From: Anaeromassilibacillus sp001305115
Lineage (GTDB): Bacteria; Bacillota; Clostridia; Oscillospirales; Acutalibacteraceae
DNA: 64,000 nucleotides
Assembly (NCBI GenBank): GCA_042854365.1
Contig: AP031437.1
Coordinates: 1,302,001 to 1,366,000, forward strand
Reading direction: 5' to 3'
How positions within the stretch are numbered: position 1 is the first letter of the stretch; each line of letters opens with the position of its first letter. A program made the position numbers and the translations under genes. Shown here piece after piece: positions 27,239 to 34,813 of the stretch. Under the pieces are notes generated by a model. The model saw nothing but the letters and a program-made list of their open reading frames with translations, was not told the origin of the DNA and ran no database searches.

Positions 27239-27913
27239 ATGGAACCCTATCGGATAGTAACCTTTGAAGAAATTTGGAAAAGTGAAGAAGTCAACGCTTA
27301 TATCCAAAATGGAAACCAGAATCTCGGCGTCATTGGCTTTACAGAGCATGGTTTGGCCCATGCAAAGCGCAGTTCCGATGTAGCGAGGCAAATCTTGCAA
27401 AGCCTTGGTTACGATGACCGAACCTGTGAATTGGCGGCGATTGCCGGTTATATGCACGACATCGGCAATGTGGTCAATCGTTCCGATCACGCACAGAGCG
27501 GCGCCTTGATGGCGTTTACTATTTTAAACAAAATGCAGATGCATCCAGCGGAGATCGCCTTGGTAGTGGCTGCAATCGGCAATCACGATGAGGGGACGGC
27601 CTCCGCGGTGAATCCTATTGCGGCAGCGCTGATTCTCTCAGATAAAAGCGATGTACGGCGTTCGCGTGTACGTGACAAAGAGACCGTAGCTGCGGACATA
27701 CATGACCGCGTCAATTATGCGGTAGAGAGATCTGAACTTGAAATCCATCTGGAAAATCGTACGGTGGTATTGAATATTGTCATTGATACAACCATCTGCC
27801 CCGTGATGGAGTACTTCGAAATTTTCCTGACACGTATGGTGCTCTGCCGAAAAGCGGCACAATTCTTGGATCTACAGTTTGAACTGATGATTAACGATAC
27901 GCGCTTGCTATAA
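27239..27913 (+). CDS. HD-domain phosphohydrolase
   Basis: A 224-residue protein of the HD superfamily of metal-dependent phosphohydrolases. The metal ligands are visible: GFTEHGLAHAKRSS (His), GYMHDIGN (His-Asp), AIGNHDEG (His) and ILSDKSDVRRSR (Asp). The substrate is unknown; relatives act on nucleotides or cyclic dinucleotides. The ATG at 27239 has AAAGGGAGG 6 bases upstream. It forms a likely two-gene operon with the M20 peptidase, and the repeat copy B starts 27 bases after its stop. Confidence 0.85.
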   Translation: MEPYRIVTFEEIWKSEEVNAYIQNGNQNLGVIGFTEHGLAHAKRSSDVARQILQSLGYDDRTCELAAIAGYMHDIGNVVNRSDHAQSGALMAFTILNKMQMHPAEIALVVAAIGNHDEGTASAVNPIAAALILSDKSDVRRSRVRDKETVAADIHDRVNYAVERSELEIHLENRTVVLNIVIDTTICPVMEYFEIFLTRMVLCRKAAQFLDLQFELMINDTRLL

Positions 27914-27939
27914 AGAGCGCATTCTTGTTAAATTCTGGA

Positions 27940-28040
27940 GAGGGTGTCCCAAAACTACGAATTTTTCGATTCATAGGAAAGGGGCGTCCTCTTTCTGTCT
28001 GGAAAAATATTTGAGTTTCTAAAAAACGGGGGTATCCTTG
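27940..28040 (+). repeat. two-hairpin dispersed repeat, copy B (3' truncated)
   Basis: The left hairpin is complete (GAGGGTGTCCC at 27940-27950 with GGGGCGTCCTC at about 27981-27991), and 27951-27983 is identical base for base to 50728-50760 in copy C. The right hairpin has only its first strand (GGGGGTATCCTTG); the closing strand and right end are missing, replaced by the leader of the helicase gene. Confidence 0.85.
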
Positions 28041-28068
28041 TTGCGCGGGAGGAAGGAGGGAAGAAACA

Positions 28069-30408
28069 ATGCCCTATGAAATCCGCATATCGGTCAAGAA
28101 ATTGGCGGAGTTTTTGTTGCAGAGCGGAAGCCTGGATAACCGCTTTGGTGGAGTTGACCGCGCCAGCGAAGGGGCGCGCATCCATCGCCGCTTGCAAAAA
28201 GAGGGTGGAGAGTCCTATCAGGCAGAGGTCTTTTTGTCCCAGCAGACGGAACGCAATGGCTTTCTTTACCGGGTGGAAGGACGTGCGGATGGGGTTATTA
28301 CAAGTGCTGGAGGGATGACCATAGATGAGATTAAAACAACGGCGGCGCCGTTCTCCATGCTCACCGAGGACTTTAACCATGCCCATTGGGGCCAAGCCAT
28401 GTGCTATGCTCATTTTTATTGCAAGCAGCAAGGGATAACACAAATTTCGGTTCAACTTACCTACTTTCAGGTGGATACAGAAGAAATTCGCCGGTTCCGG
28501 CGGTTATATACCGCTGAAGAGTTGGAAACGTTTTACCTACATTTGTTGGATCAATACGAGAAATGGGCGGTGATTCAGAGGGATTGGGGACGGATGCGCG
28601 ATGCAACCATTCGTGCAATGCCGTTCCCTTTTGCTGAATACCGCTCTGGCCAACGAAAGCTGGCGGCTGCGGTTTATCGCACCATTGTGGCAAAGGGACG
28701 GCTTTTTTGTCAAGCTCCCACAGGGATTGGCAAAACGATTTCAACATTATTTCCAGCGGTGAAAGCGATGGGGGAGGGAAAAGCCGAGCGTATCTTTTAT
28801 CTGACAGCGAAGACTGTCACTCGGAAAGCGGCCGAAGATGCGTTCTGCCAAATGCGTGAAAAGGGCCTGCATCTCAAAACCATCACCTTGACGGCAAAGG
28901 ATTCCATTTGCTTTTTGGAAGAGCGAAATTGCAATCCGGACGCATGCCCCTACGCGGCTGGATACTATGATCGCATCAAACAAGCATTGTACGAATTGGT
29001 CCATGATGTCGAAGCGGTGTCCAGACAAGCAGTAGAGGACTGCGCAAAAAAATACTGCGTCTGTCCCTTTGAGCTCTCCTTGGATGCGGCTCTTTGGTGC
29101 GACGCGATTGTCGGCGATTACAACTATCTGTTTGATCCGGTGGTATATCTAAAACGTTTCTTTGGAGAATCCCCGGGGGAATACGTTTTTTTAGTGGATG
29201 AAGCACATAACCTGGTGGACCGTGCACGTGCAATGTATTCTGCAACTCTGTATAAAACGGCAGTTTTACAAGGAAGAAAGACGATCGGTAAAGAACAGCG
29301 CAGGCTGTACCGAGCACTCAGTTTGGTAAATGCAGAGATACTCACTTTAAGAAAGACTTGTGGAGAACAATCAACTTATACGCAGACGGAATTGCCTCAG
29401 GAGCTTTTGCATGCCCTAAATGGATTTGTTGGTTGTTGGGAGGAGTGGGCGGAGGAACACCGTTCGGTCCGGATAGACCCGCAACTTTTGCAACTTTATT
29501 TTGATATACGGTTTTTTCTACGGATTGCAGATCTCTATGATGACCATTTTGTCACCTATGTGACTGTAAACCGGCGAGAAGTGGTTGTCAAACTTCTCTG
29601 CTTAGATCCATCCCTTTTGCTGGACAAAGCGATGCAACGTGGGCGTTCGTCCATCCTGTTCTCTGCGACGCTTTCCCCTTTGGACTATTTTACTGCCATC
29701 TTGGGCGGCAACGAGGCGACAAAAAAGTATGCGCTACCCTCACCTTTTGATTCCACCAATCTGGGCCTTTTTGTTGCCGATTGGGTCAGTACCAAGTACC
29801 GGGATCGGGAGCGAAGTCTACGACCTGTAGCAGAATTATTAAAAGCCCTGTTGCAGGGGAAAAGGGGAAATTATTTGGCCTATTTTCCCTCCTATTCCTA
29901 TATGAATGAGGTTTACCGCGTTTTTCGGGAGCTTTATCCGCAGGTAGACACCTTGCTCCAGACTTCTGGAATGACTGAGGAGGCAAGGGGAGAATTCTTG
30001 GAGCAGTTTGATGTGGCCCGCCCGCAAACTTTGCTGGGGTTCTGTGTATTGGGCGGAATTTATGCGGAAGGAATAGACCTGCGCGGAGAGCGGTTGATTG
30101 GTACGGCAATTGTCGGGGTGGGGTTGCCCCAAGTAAACGCAGAGCAAGAAATCTTGCGCACTTACTATGACCGGATAAATGGTGCAGGATTTCCCTTTGC
30201 CTATCAATATCCGGGGATGAATAAAGTCCTACAGGCAGCCGGCCGTGTCATCCGCAGTGAACAGGACCGCGGGATAGTTCTGCTGATCGACAGCCGTTTT
30301 TCAACTGCATCCTACCGCGAACTGTTCCCACTGCACTGGCAACATGCCCGTACGGTCCGATCGGTAAAAGAATTGGAACAGGTTGTAACCACATTCTGGC
30401 AGAGTTAA
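28069..30408 (+). CDS. PD-(D/E)XK nuclease-DinG/XPD-like Fe-S helicase fusion
   Basis: A 779-residue superfamily 2 helicase with a nuclease-like N-terminal domain. Residues 1-165 show the RecB/Cas4-type PD-(D/E)XK motifs: VEGRADGVI (Asp), IDEIKTT (ExK) and HWGQAMCYAHFY (QxxxY). The helicase has motif I APTGIGKT, the Fe-S Cys set (CFLEERNCNPDAC, then CAKKYCVCP), the DEAH box FLVDEAHNLVDRAR, and motif VI QAAGRVIRSEQDRG. This differs from Bacillus DinG, whose extra N-terminal domain is a DnaQ-type exonuclease. A DNA repair role, unwinding 5' to 3' and possibly cutting, is inferred. RBS GGAAGGAGGG before the ATG. It follows repeat copy B. Confidence 0.88.
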   Translation: MPYEIRISVKKLAEFLLQSGSLDNRFGGVDRASEGARIHRRLQKEGGESYQAEVFLSQQTERNGFLYRVEGRADGVITSAGGMTIDEIKTTAAPFSMLTEDFNHAHWGQAMCYAHFYCKQQGITQISVQLTYFQVDTEEIRRFRRLYTAEELETFYLHLLDQYEKWAVIQRDWGRMRDATIRAMPFPFAEYRSGQRKLAAAVYRTIVAKGRLFCQAPTGIGKTISTLFPAVKAMGEGKAERIFYLTAKTVTRKAAEDAFCQMREKGLHLKTITLTAKDSICFLEERNCNPDACPYAAGYYDRIKQALYELVHDVEAVSRQAVEDCAKKYCVCPFELSLDAALWCDAIVGDYNYLFDPVVYLKRFFGESPGEYVFLVDEAHNLVDRARAMYSATLYKTAVLQGRKTIGKEQRRLYRALSLVNAEILTLRKTCGEQSTYTQTELPQELLHALNGFVGCWEEWAEEHRSVRIDPQLLQLYFDIRFFLRIADLYDDHFVTYVTVNRREVVVKLLCLDPSLLLDKAMQRGRSSILFSATLSPLDYFTAILGGNEATKKYALPSPFDSTNLGLFVADWVSTKYRDRERSLRPVAELLKALLQGKRGNYLAYFPSYSYMNEVYRVFRELYPQVDTLLQTSGMTEEARGEFLEQFDVARPQTLLGFCVLGGIYAEGIDLRGERLIGTAIVGVGLPQVNAEQEILRTYYDRINGAGFPFAYQYPGMNKVLQAAGRVIRSEQDRGIVLLIDSRFSTASYRELFPLHWQHARTVRSVKELEQVVTTFWQS

Positions 30409-30433
30409 AATTTGAGAATCTTCCTACAGAAAG

Positions 30434-30462
30434 TTGCAATCTCTCCCTGCTTTTACTATAAT
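30434..30462 (+). promoter_or_regulatory. sigma-A promoter of the DUF1846 gene
   Basis: TTGCAA (30434-30439), 17-base spacer, perfect TATAAT (30457-30462). Transcription start near 30469, about 40 bases before the ATG. Confidence 0.75.
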
Positions 30463-30509
30463 ATTACTGTTATTGTGGTTTTAAAGGGAAATGATGAAAG
30501 AGGTAGAAC

Positions 30510-31994
30510 ATGAAAGCAGTAGGGTTTGACAACGACAAGTATTTGCAGACACAATCGCAGCACATTTCGGAGCGCATTTCTATGTTTGATAACAAGCTGT
30601 ACCTGGAAATGGGAGGGAAATTGTTTGATGACTTTCACGCTTCGCGTGTACTTCCTGGTTTTCAGCCGGACAGTAAGATGAAAATGCTTTTACATCTTTC
30701 CGATCAGGTGGAAATCATTATTGTCATCAATGCAGCAGATATTGAAAAAAGCAAAATGCGTGGAGACATCGGAATCACTTATGATGCAGATGTACTGCGC
30801 CTCATCGATGCATTTCGGGATATTGGCTTGTATGTGGGCAGCGTGGTGATCGCGCAATACGCGGGGCAGGCTGTGGCAGATGCATTTAAAAACCACCTGG
30901 AAAAGCTGGGAGTAAAGGTGTATTTGCATTATCCGATTGAAGGGTATCCTTCAAATATCGCTTACATAGTCAGCGATGAAGGCTTTGGAAAAAATGAGTA
31001 TGTGGAAACCACGCGTCCGCTGGTGGTTGTGACTGCGCCGGGGCCGGGCAGCGGTAAAATGGCCACCTGCCTTTCTCAGCTTTACCATGAATATAAACAT
31101 GGAATCAAAGCTGGATATGCAAAGTTCGAGACATTTCCCATTTGGAATCTTCCGCTGAAACATCCGGTGAATTTGGCGTACGAGGCGGCAACAGCAGATC
31201 TCAATGATGTCAACATGATCGATCCATTCCATTTGGAGGCATACGGTCAGACAACGGTCAATTATAACCGCGATGTGGAAGTGTTTCCGGTTTTAAATGC
31301 GATCTTAGAAAAGATTGCCGGGAGCAGCCCTTACAAGTCGCCGACGGATATGGGCGTCAATATGGTTGGGAATTGTATCTTTGACGATGAAGTTTGTCGG
31401 GAAGCATCCAAGCAGGAGATCATCCGCCGTTACTATCACGCTATGTGCGATCAGAGGCAAGGCCGTCTCTCTGAGGATGTGGTTTACAAACTGGAACTTG
31501 TAATGAATCAGGCGGGGGTCACTGTGGAGGATCGTCGGGTAGTGCGCCCTGCGTTGGAGCGTGCGGAACAAACCGGCATGCCTGCTGCGGCAATCGAACT
31601 GGAGAATGGGGAGATTATCACGGGAAAGACCTCCTCCCTGTTGGGCGCTTCTGCCGCGGTTTTGTTGAATGCGCTTAAACACCTAGGGGGGCTCAGCCAC
31701 GCGATGCCGCTAATTTCTCCCATTGTGATTGAGCCTATCCAGAATTTAAAAACGAGACATTTGGGTAACCAAAACCCTCGCCTTCATACGGATGAAATCT
31801 TAGTTGCGCTTTCCATCTGTGCGGCTACGAATCCGGCCGCAGAGTTGGCTCTCCGTCAGTTGCCGAAGCTGCGTGGATGCGAGGCGCATTCGTCGGTCAT
31901 CCTTTCCCAGGTCGATGAGACAACATTCCGGAAACTCGGTGTAAATCTGACCTGTGAGCCAAAATATCAAACCAAAAAGCTCTATCATAAATAA
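30510..31994 (+). CDS. DUF1846 family protein
   Basis: A 494-residue cytoplasmic protein of the DUF1846 family, full length for the family. Recognisable blocks are KAVGFDNDKYLQTQSQHI at the N-terminus, GKLFDDFHASRVLPGF, VVVTAPGPGSGKMATCLSQ (a nucleotide-binding-like loop around residue 175) and GVNMVGNCIFDD. Structures are known for the family but its function is not established. It has its own promoter and is followed after 20 bases by the DUF3842 gene. GAAAGAGGTAG precedes the ATG. Confidence 0.9.
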   Translation: MKAVGFDNDKYLQTQSQHISERISMFDNKLYLEMGGKLFDDFHASRVLPGFQPDSKMKMLLHLSDQVEIIIVINAADIEKSKMRGDIGITYDADVLRLIDAFRDIGLYVGSVVIAQYAGQAVADAFKNHLEKLGVKVYLHYPIEGYPSNIAYIVSDEGFGKNEYVETTRPLVVVTAPGPGSGKMATCLSQLYHEYKHGIKAGYAKFETFPIWNLPLKHPVNLAYEAATADLNDVNMIDPFHLEAYGQTTVNYNRDVEVFPVLNAILEKIAGSSPYKSPTDMGVNMVGNCIFDDEVCREASKQEIIRRYYHAMCDQRQGRLSEDVVYKLELVMNQAGVTVEDRRVVRPALERAEQTGMPAAAIELENGEIITGKTSSLLGASAAVLLNALKHLGGLSHAMPLISPIVIEPIQNLKTRHLGNQNPRLHTDEILVALSICAATNPAAELALRQLPKLRGCEAHSSVILSQVDETTFRKLGVNLTCEPKYQTKKLYHK

Positions 31995-32014
31995 TCACAG
32001 AGAAGAGGAAGGTT

Positions 32015-32434
32015 ATGCAGATTGTTGTGATTGATGGACAGGGCGGTGGAATCGGGAAGAACCTGGTAGAGCGCCTTCGTGCAGAGTTGCCGGAGACACA
32101 GATTGTTGCAGTTGGTGCGAACTCTATTGCAACCTCTGCTATGCTTAAGGCGGGGGCGAATGTCGGCGCTACAGGGGAAAATGCGGTGCAGTACAATGTA
32201 CGTACAGCCGATGTGGTTGCGGGACCCATTGGCATTCTGGTAGCGAATGCGATGTGGGGAGAGATCACCCCGGCAATGGCGGCGGCGGTTTCAGCTAGCC
32301 CAGCGCAGAAGGTGCTGATTCCTGTGGAACAATGTCGGGTGCATGTGGCAGGAGTCGTTGAAAAGGCATTATCCCGATACATTGAAGATGCAGTAGAGGT
32401 GATTCGTTCTTATCAGTCAACCCCCGCCGGTTAG
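32015..32434 (+). CDS. DUF3842 family protein
   Basis: A 139-residue protein matching the DUF3842 family of Clostridia. It opens with VVIDGQGGGIGKNLVERL, a Rossmann-like glycine-rich loop, followed by ANSIATSAMLKAGAN and GPIGILVANAMWGEITPAMA. Function is unknown. It lies 20 bases after DUF1846 in the same direction with AGAGGAAGG upstream, so the two are likely co-expressed. Confidence 0.8.
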   Translation: MQIVVIDGQGGGIGKNLVERLRAELPETQIVAVGANSIATSAMLKAGANVGATGENAVQYNVRTADVVAGPIGILVANAMWGEITPAMAAAVSASPAQKVLIPVEQCRVHVAGVVEKALSRYIEDAVEVIRSYQSTPAG

Positions 32435-32440
32435 TCTCAG

Positions 32441-32640
32441 AGGCTGAAGAAGCCCTATAGGGGCCTACTACCGCATCGCAAGACGCACAGAACTCGATTT
32501 CGATTGCATCACAGTTGTAAACAGGCAATCATCGTTTTAACGGAACCTCCGATCATCGAAAGATTGTTGTTAGCAGTTTGCTTCTCTTGATACGAAAGCT
32601 TTTTATGTGGCGCTTCCCACCCGCGCTGCCGGGGAGCTTA
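32441..32640 (+). ncRNA. candidate structured RNA, possibly 6S RNA
   Basis: The 213 bases between DUF3842 and the palindromic terminator have no plausible gene in either direction. By eye the plus strand folds into a long bulged rod: AAG-CCC pairs with GGG-GCTT at the ends, CGC-ACA with TGTGGCG and TTTCG with CGAAA in the middle, GTAAACAG with CAGTTTGC, and CAATC with GATTG around a CGGA-acc-TCCG tip. Length near 200, rod shape and a terminator just downstream fit 6S RNA (the RNA that sequesters RNA polymerase). No promoter is obvious, and I cannot score it against a covariance model. Confidence 0.35.
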
Positions 32641-32647
32641 ACGAATA

Positions 32648-32675
32648 AAAACCCGCTGGCATGCCAGCGGGTTTT
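32648..32675. terminator. bidirectional palindromic terminator
   Basis: A perfect 28-base palindrome: four A, CCCGCTGGCA, TGCCAGCGGG, four T. It can end transcripts from both sides, i.e. DUF3842/candidate RNA and the leftward PRTase-like gene. Confidence 0.85.
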
Positions 32676-32721
32676 CTTACATATTGAATTCATTCCCATG
32701 AACATCGACCCATTGAATCCG

Positions 32722-33363
32722 TTAAATCTTGGAATAACCATAGCTGTTGACAATGGCGTCGATCTTGCGCTTTTGTTGACAGTCCGGGCAATCTTTAAAC
32801 GAGTATGTCTGATAGTTCGGCACATCCTCAGGCGTAAAAATCGTGTCAATGTGTACGCCACCCATCTCGGTGATCGCGCTGAAGATAGCGGAAATGCCAA
32901 CGACATTGCCCCCGTAATATTTGATACACTCCAAAGAGCGATTGATGGTTTTGCCGGTAGTTGCCGATGCCACCAAAAGCAGGATGTTCTTCTGCCAGAT
33001 CATCTGCTGAATATTGTCGCGGAAGATCATCTGTCCGTTGGTATTGAACTCCGGAGTGATGATGCTGATGTCGCTTTTGTCATTCATGGACATAATGCCG
33101 GATTTAGAGAGGTAATGTGCCAGGAAAGCGGCGATGACCTCGCAACCATCCATACAGACAATGGTATCGATCATGGTATTATTCTCATATTTCATCGCCA
33201 TAGTTGCTGCAGCCTCATAGGCCATTGCGTGGCGGTGTTTAATGCTGGTCATATCGATATAATAGTTGATGTGCGAGTGATTTGTGGCAAAATGCCCTGG
33301 GATTACTTTAATCGAGATCTTACTATTTTTGGGGGATTTGATTTTAATCGCTCTGCTTTCCAT
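32722..33363 (-). CDS. phosphoribosyltransferase-like protein (orotate PRTase family)
   Basis: A 213-residue protein of a Clostridial family usually annotated as orotate phosphoribosyltransferase. It has the conserved IPGHFATNHSHINYYID N-terminal block, DTIVCMDGCEVIAAFLA, and a PRPP-loop-like segment ILLLVASATTGKT, where a standard PRTase would have acidic residues (VDDVxTTG). The C-terminal end has CPDCQQKRKID, possibly a metal or redox site. Loss of the acidic pair makes ordinary pyrE activity doubtful; a sensing or regulatory role is possible. Start ATG at 33363 with GGAGG 5 bases upstream. Own promoter at 33491-33519. Confidence 0.8.
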   Translation of the reverse strand: MESRAIKIKSPKNSKISIKVIPGHFATNHSHINYYIDMTSIKHRHAMAYEAAATMAMKYENNTMIDTIVCMDGCEVIAAFLAHYLSKSGIMSMNDKSDISIITPEFNTNGQMIFRDNIQQMIWQKNILLLVASATTGKTINRSLECIKYYGGNVVGISAIFSAITEMGGVHIDTIFTPEDVPNYQTYSFKDCPDCQQKRKIDAIVNSYGYSKI

Positions 33364-33490
33364 AATTGCCTCCATTCTCCATTGCTGGAATCAATTTCAA
33401 GCCGCAGCCATCCGAAAGCCGGCCAATGCAGGCTGTTCATTTGCGTTGTTTGGATGTGTTACAAATACGAATTGCTGTGGATTTATCTAT

Positions 33491-33519
33491 ACTATACCAT
33501 TTATTTATAAAAAACGCAA
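33491..33519 (-). promoter_or_regulatory. sigma-A promoter of the PRTase-like gene
   Basis: On the minus strand: TTGCGT (33514-33519), 17-base spacer, TATAGT (33491-33496). It leaves a leader of about 120 bases before the ATG. Confidence 0.65.
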
Positions 33520-33578
33520 TATATTTGAAAAATATATACAGAACATACAAATTTCCGTAACAATTTTTCCGCAATGCC

Positions 33579-33607
33579 TTGTATCGATCCTGATTTTTCG
33601 TTATATT
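33579..33607 (+). promoter_or_regulatory. sigma-A promoter of mscS
   Basis: TTGTAT (33579-33584), 17-base spacer, TATATT (33602-33607). Transcription start near 33614, consistent with the GTG start at 33646. Confidence 0.65.
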
Positions 33608-33645
33608 AGTAAACAATGGATGGAATGCTATCTTGGAGGTGCACA

Positions 33646-34488
33646 GTGGAACTTTCGTTTGAATTATTATGGGAAAAATTCCTTGTTTGGCTCGAAGGAA
33701 TATTGCCAAATGTCGTTGGCGCGATATTGATCTTTGTAGTTGGATGGTGGCTGAGCAATGTGATCATCCGCCTGATGAAGCGCGCAATGCTGCGTGTTCG
33801 AACAGAGGTTGGTATTATCACGTTTATTTGTTCTTTGGCAAATGCGGCGATAAAAATCATCATCAGTATCACCGCCTTGGCGCAACTGGGAGTGGAAGTT
33901 GGGTCCATCATAGCTGCCATCGGTGCGGCAGGTGTGACCGTAGGACTTGCACTTAAAGAAAATATGGCGAACGTTGCCAGCGGTGCGCAGATCATTTTTA
34001 CAAAGCCTTTTACGGTTGGAGATTATTTACTACTGGACAATGTAGAGGGCGTTGTGGAACGGATTGAAATCATGTTTACCACCCTTCGGACCTTTGATAA
34101 TAAAGAAATTGTCATTCCAAATTCCAAAGTTACGGTCAGTACCATTACAAATTATACGGCGATGAAAACGCGCCGCCTGGATTTGCACTACTCGATTAGT
34201 TATAACGATGACCTTGCAAAAGTAAAGGCGGTCCTGGGAGAACTGGTCGAAAAAAATCCGCTGGTAGAAAAGACGCCGGAACCATTGGTCGCTGTAGAAG
34301 AACATAAAGATAGCTGTATTCAGATGCTGGTGCGCGTATGGTGCAAGACCGATGATTACTGGCCACTGTATTATCAGATGCAGGAGGAAGTTAAGCTTGC
34401 TTTTGACCGTGCCGGTATTCATATTCCATTTCCGCAGATGGATGTGCATGTAGACCGGCCGGTTGACAAACTACAGAAATCTGTTTAA
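33646..34488 (+). CDS. mscS: small-conductance mechanosensitive channel MscS
   Basis: A 280-residue MscS-type channel that opens under membrane tension to release solutes on osmotic downshock. Three N-terminal membrane spans end in the pore helix with the Gly/Ala-rich TM3 (AIGAAGVTVGLALKENMANVASG), followed by the family beta domain (FTVGDYLLLDNVEGVVERI) and the VIPNSKV block; the C-terminal cage domain runs to the end. I use the GTG at 33646 because GGAGGTG is 6 bases upstream; the ATG at 33616 is almost at the predicted mRNA start. Its stop codon is part of the -10 box of the cobalamin operon promoter. Confidence 0.95.
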   Translation: MELSFELLWEKFLVWLEGILPNVVGAILIFVVGWWLSNVIIRLMKRAMLRVRTEVGIITFICSLANAAIKIIISITALAQLGVEVGSIIAAIGAAGVTVGLALKENMANVASGAQIIFTKPFTVGDYLLLDNVEGVVERIEIMFTTLRTFDNKEIVIPNSKVTVSTITNYTAMKTRRLDLHYSISYNDDLAKVKAVLGELVEKNPLVEKTPEPLVAVEEHKDSCIQMLVRVWCKTDDYWPLYYQMQEEVKLAFDRAGIHIPFPQMDVHVDRPVDKLQKSV

Positions 34489-34491
34489 AAT
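34463..34491 (+). promoter_or_regulatory. cobalamin operon promoter inside the mscS 3' end
   Basis: Perfect -35 TTGACA (34463-34468), 17-base spacer, TAAAAT (34486-34491). The -10 box contains the mscS TAA stop. The mRNA start near 34498 is just before the riboswitch aptamer. Confidence 0.8.
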
Positions 34492-34500
34492 AAAGCACAG

Positions 34501-34662
34501 GATATAGGTGCTCCTTTGCGTAAAGGGGGCTGAAAAAGGGAAGCGGGTGTGATTCCCGCGCAAGTCCGTTGCTGTGAATACCGAGCACATTCCAAAATAC
34601 CACTGGGAAACTGGGAAGGGGGAGTGTTGCGCAGACGTATGAGCCAGAATACCTGCCTATCG
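34501..34662 (+). ncRNA. cobalamin riboswitch
   Basis: A clear AdoCbl/B12 aptamer. The conserved pieces occur in order: ATAGGTGCTCC at the 5' side, GAAGCGGGTGTGATTCCCGC and GCAAGTCCGTTGCTGTGA, the CCACTGGGAAACTGGGAAGG stem-loop, and GACGTATGAGCCAGAATACCTGCC near the 3' end (split here for length: GACGTATGAGCC then AGAATACCTGCC). It lies between the promoter at 34463 and the terminator at 34757, upstream of the whole cobalamin biosynthetic operon, so bound B12 should favour termination. Confidence 0.95.
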
Positions 34663-34756
34663 TCCTTCATGCGACTCCACGGTACTGGAGCGCGCGTGGC
34701 TGAAGGAACCCGAGGCGGGCGCAGAAGCTTCTTCTGGGCCTGTTATTCCGCCATTC

Positions 34757-34795
34757 ACGCCATTCGGTAATGCGAGTTACTGAATGGCGTTTTTT
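34757..34795 (+). terminator. riboswitch-controlled terminator
   Basis: Stem ACGCCATTCGGTAA (34757-34770) with TTACTGAATGGCGT (34777-34790), a 6-base loop, then five T. The segment just before it (TTCCGCCATTC) repeats part of the stem and could compete as an antiterminator. It precedes cbiD by 19 bases. Confidence 0.85.
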
Positions 34796-34813
34796 ATATC
34801 GCGGGAGGCTTTT

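Noticed and set aside
32578..33510. 310-codon rightward open frame
   Set aside because: It lies antisense over the whole PRTase-like gene, has no RBS and resembles no family; the leftward gene has an RBS, a promoter and family motifs.
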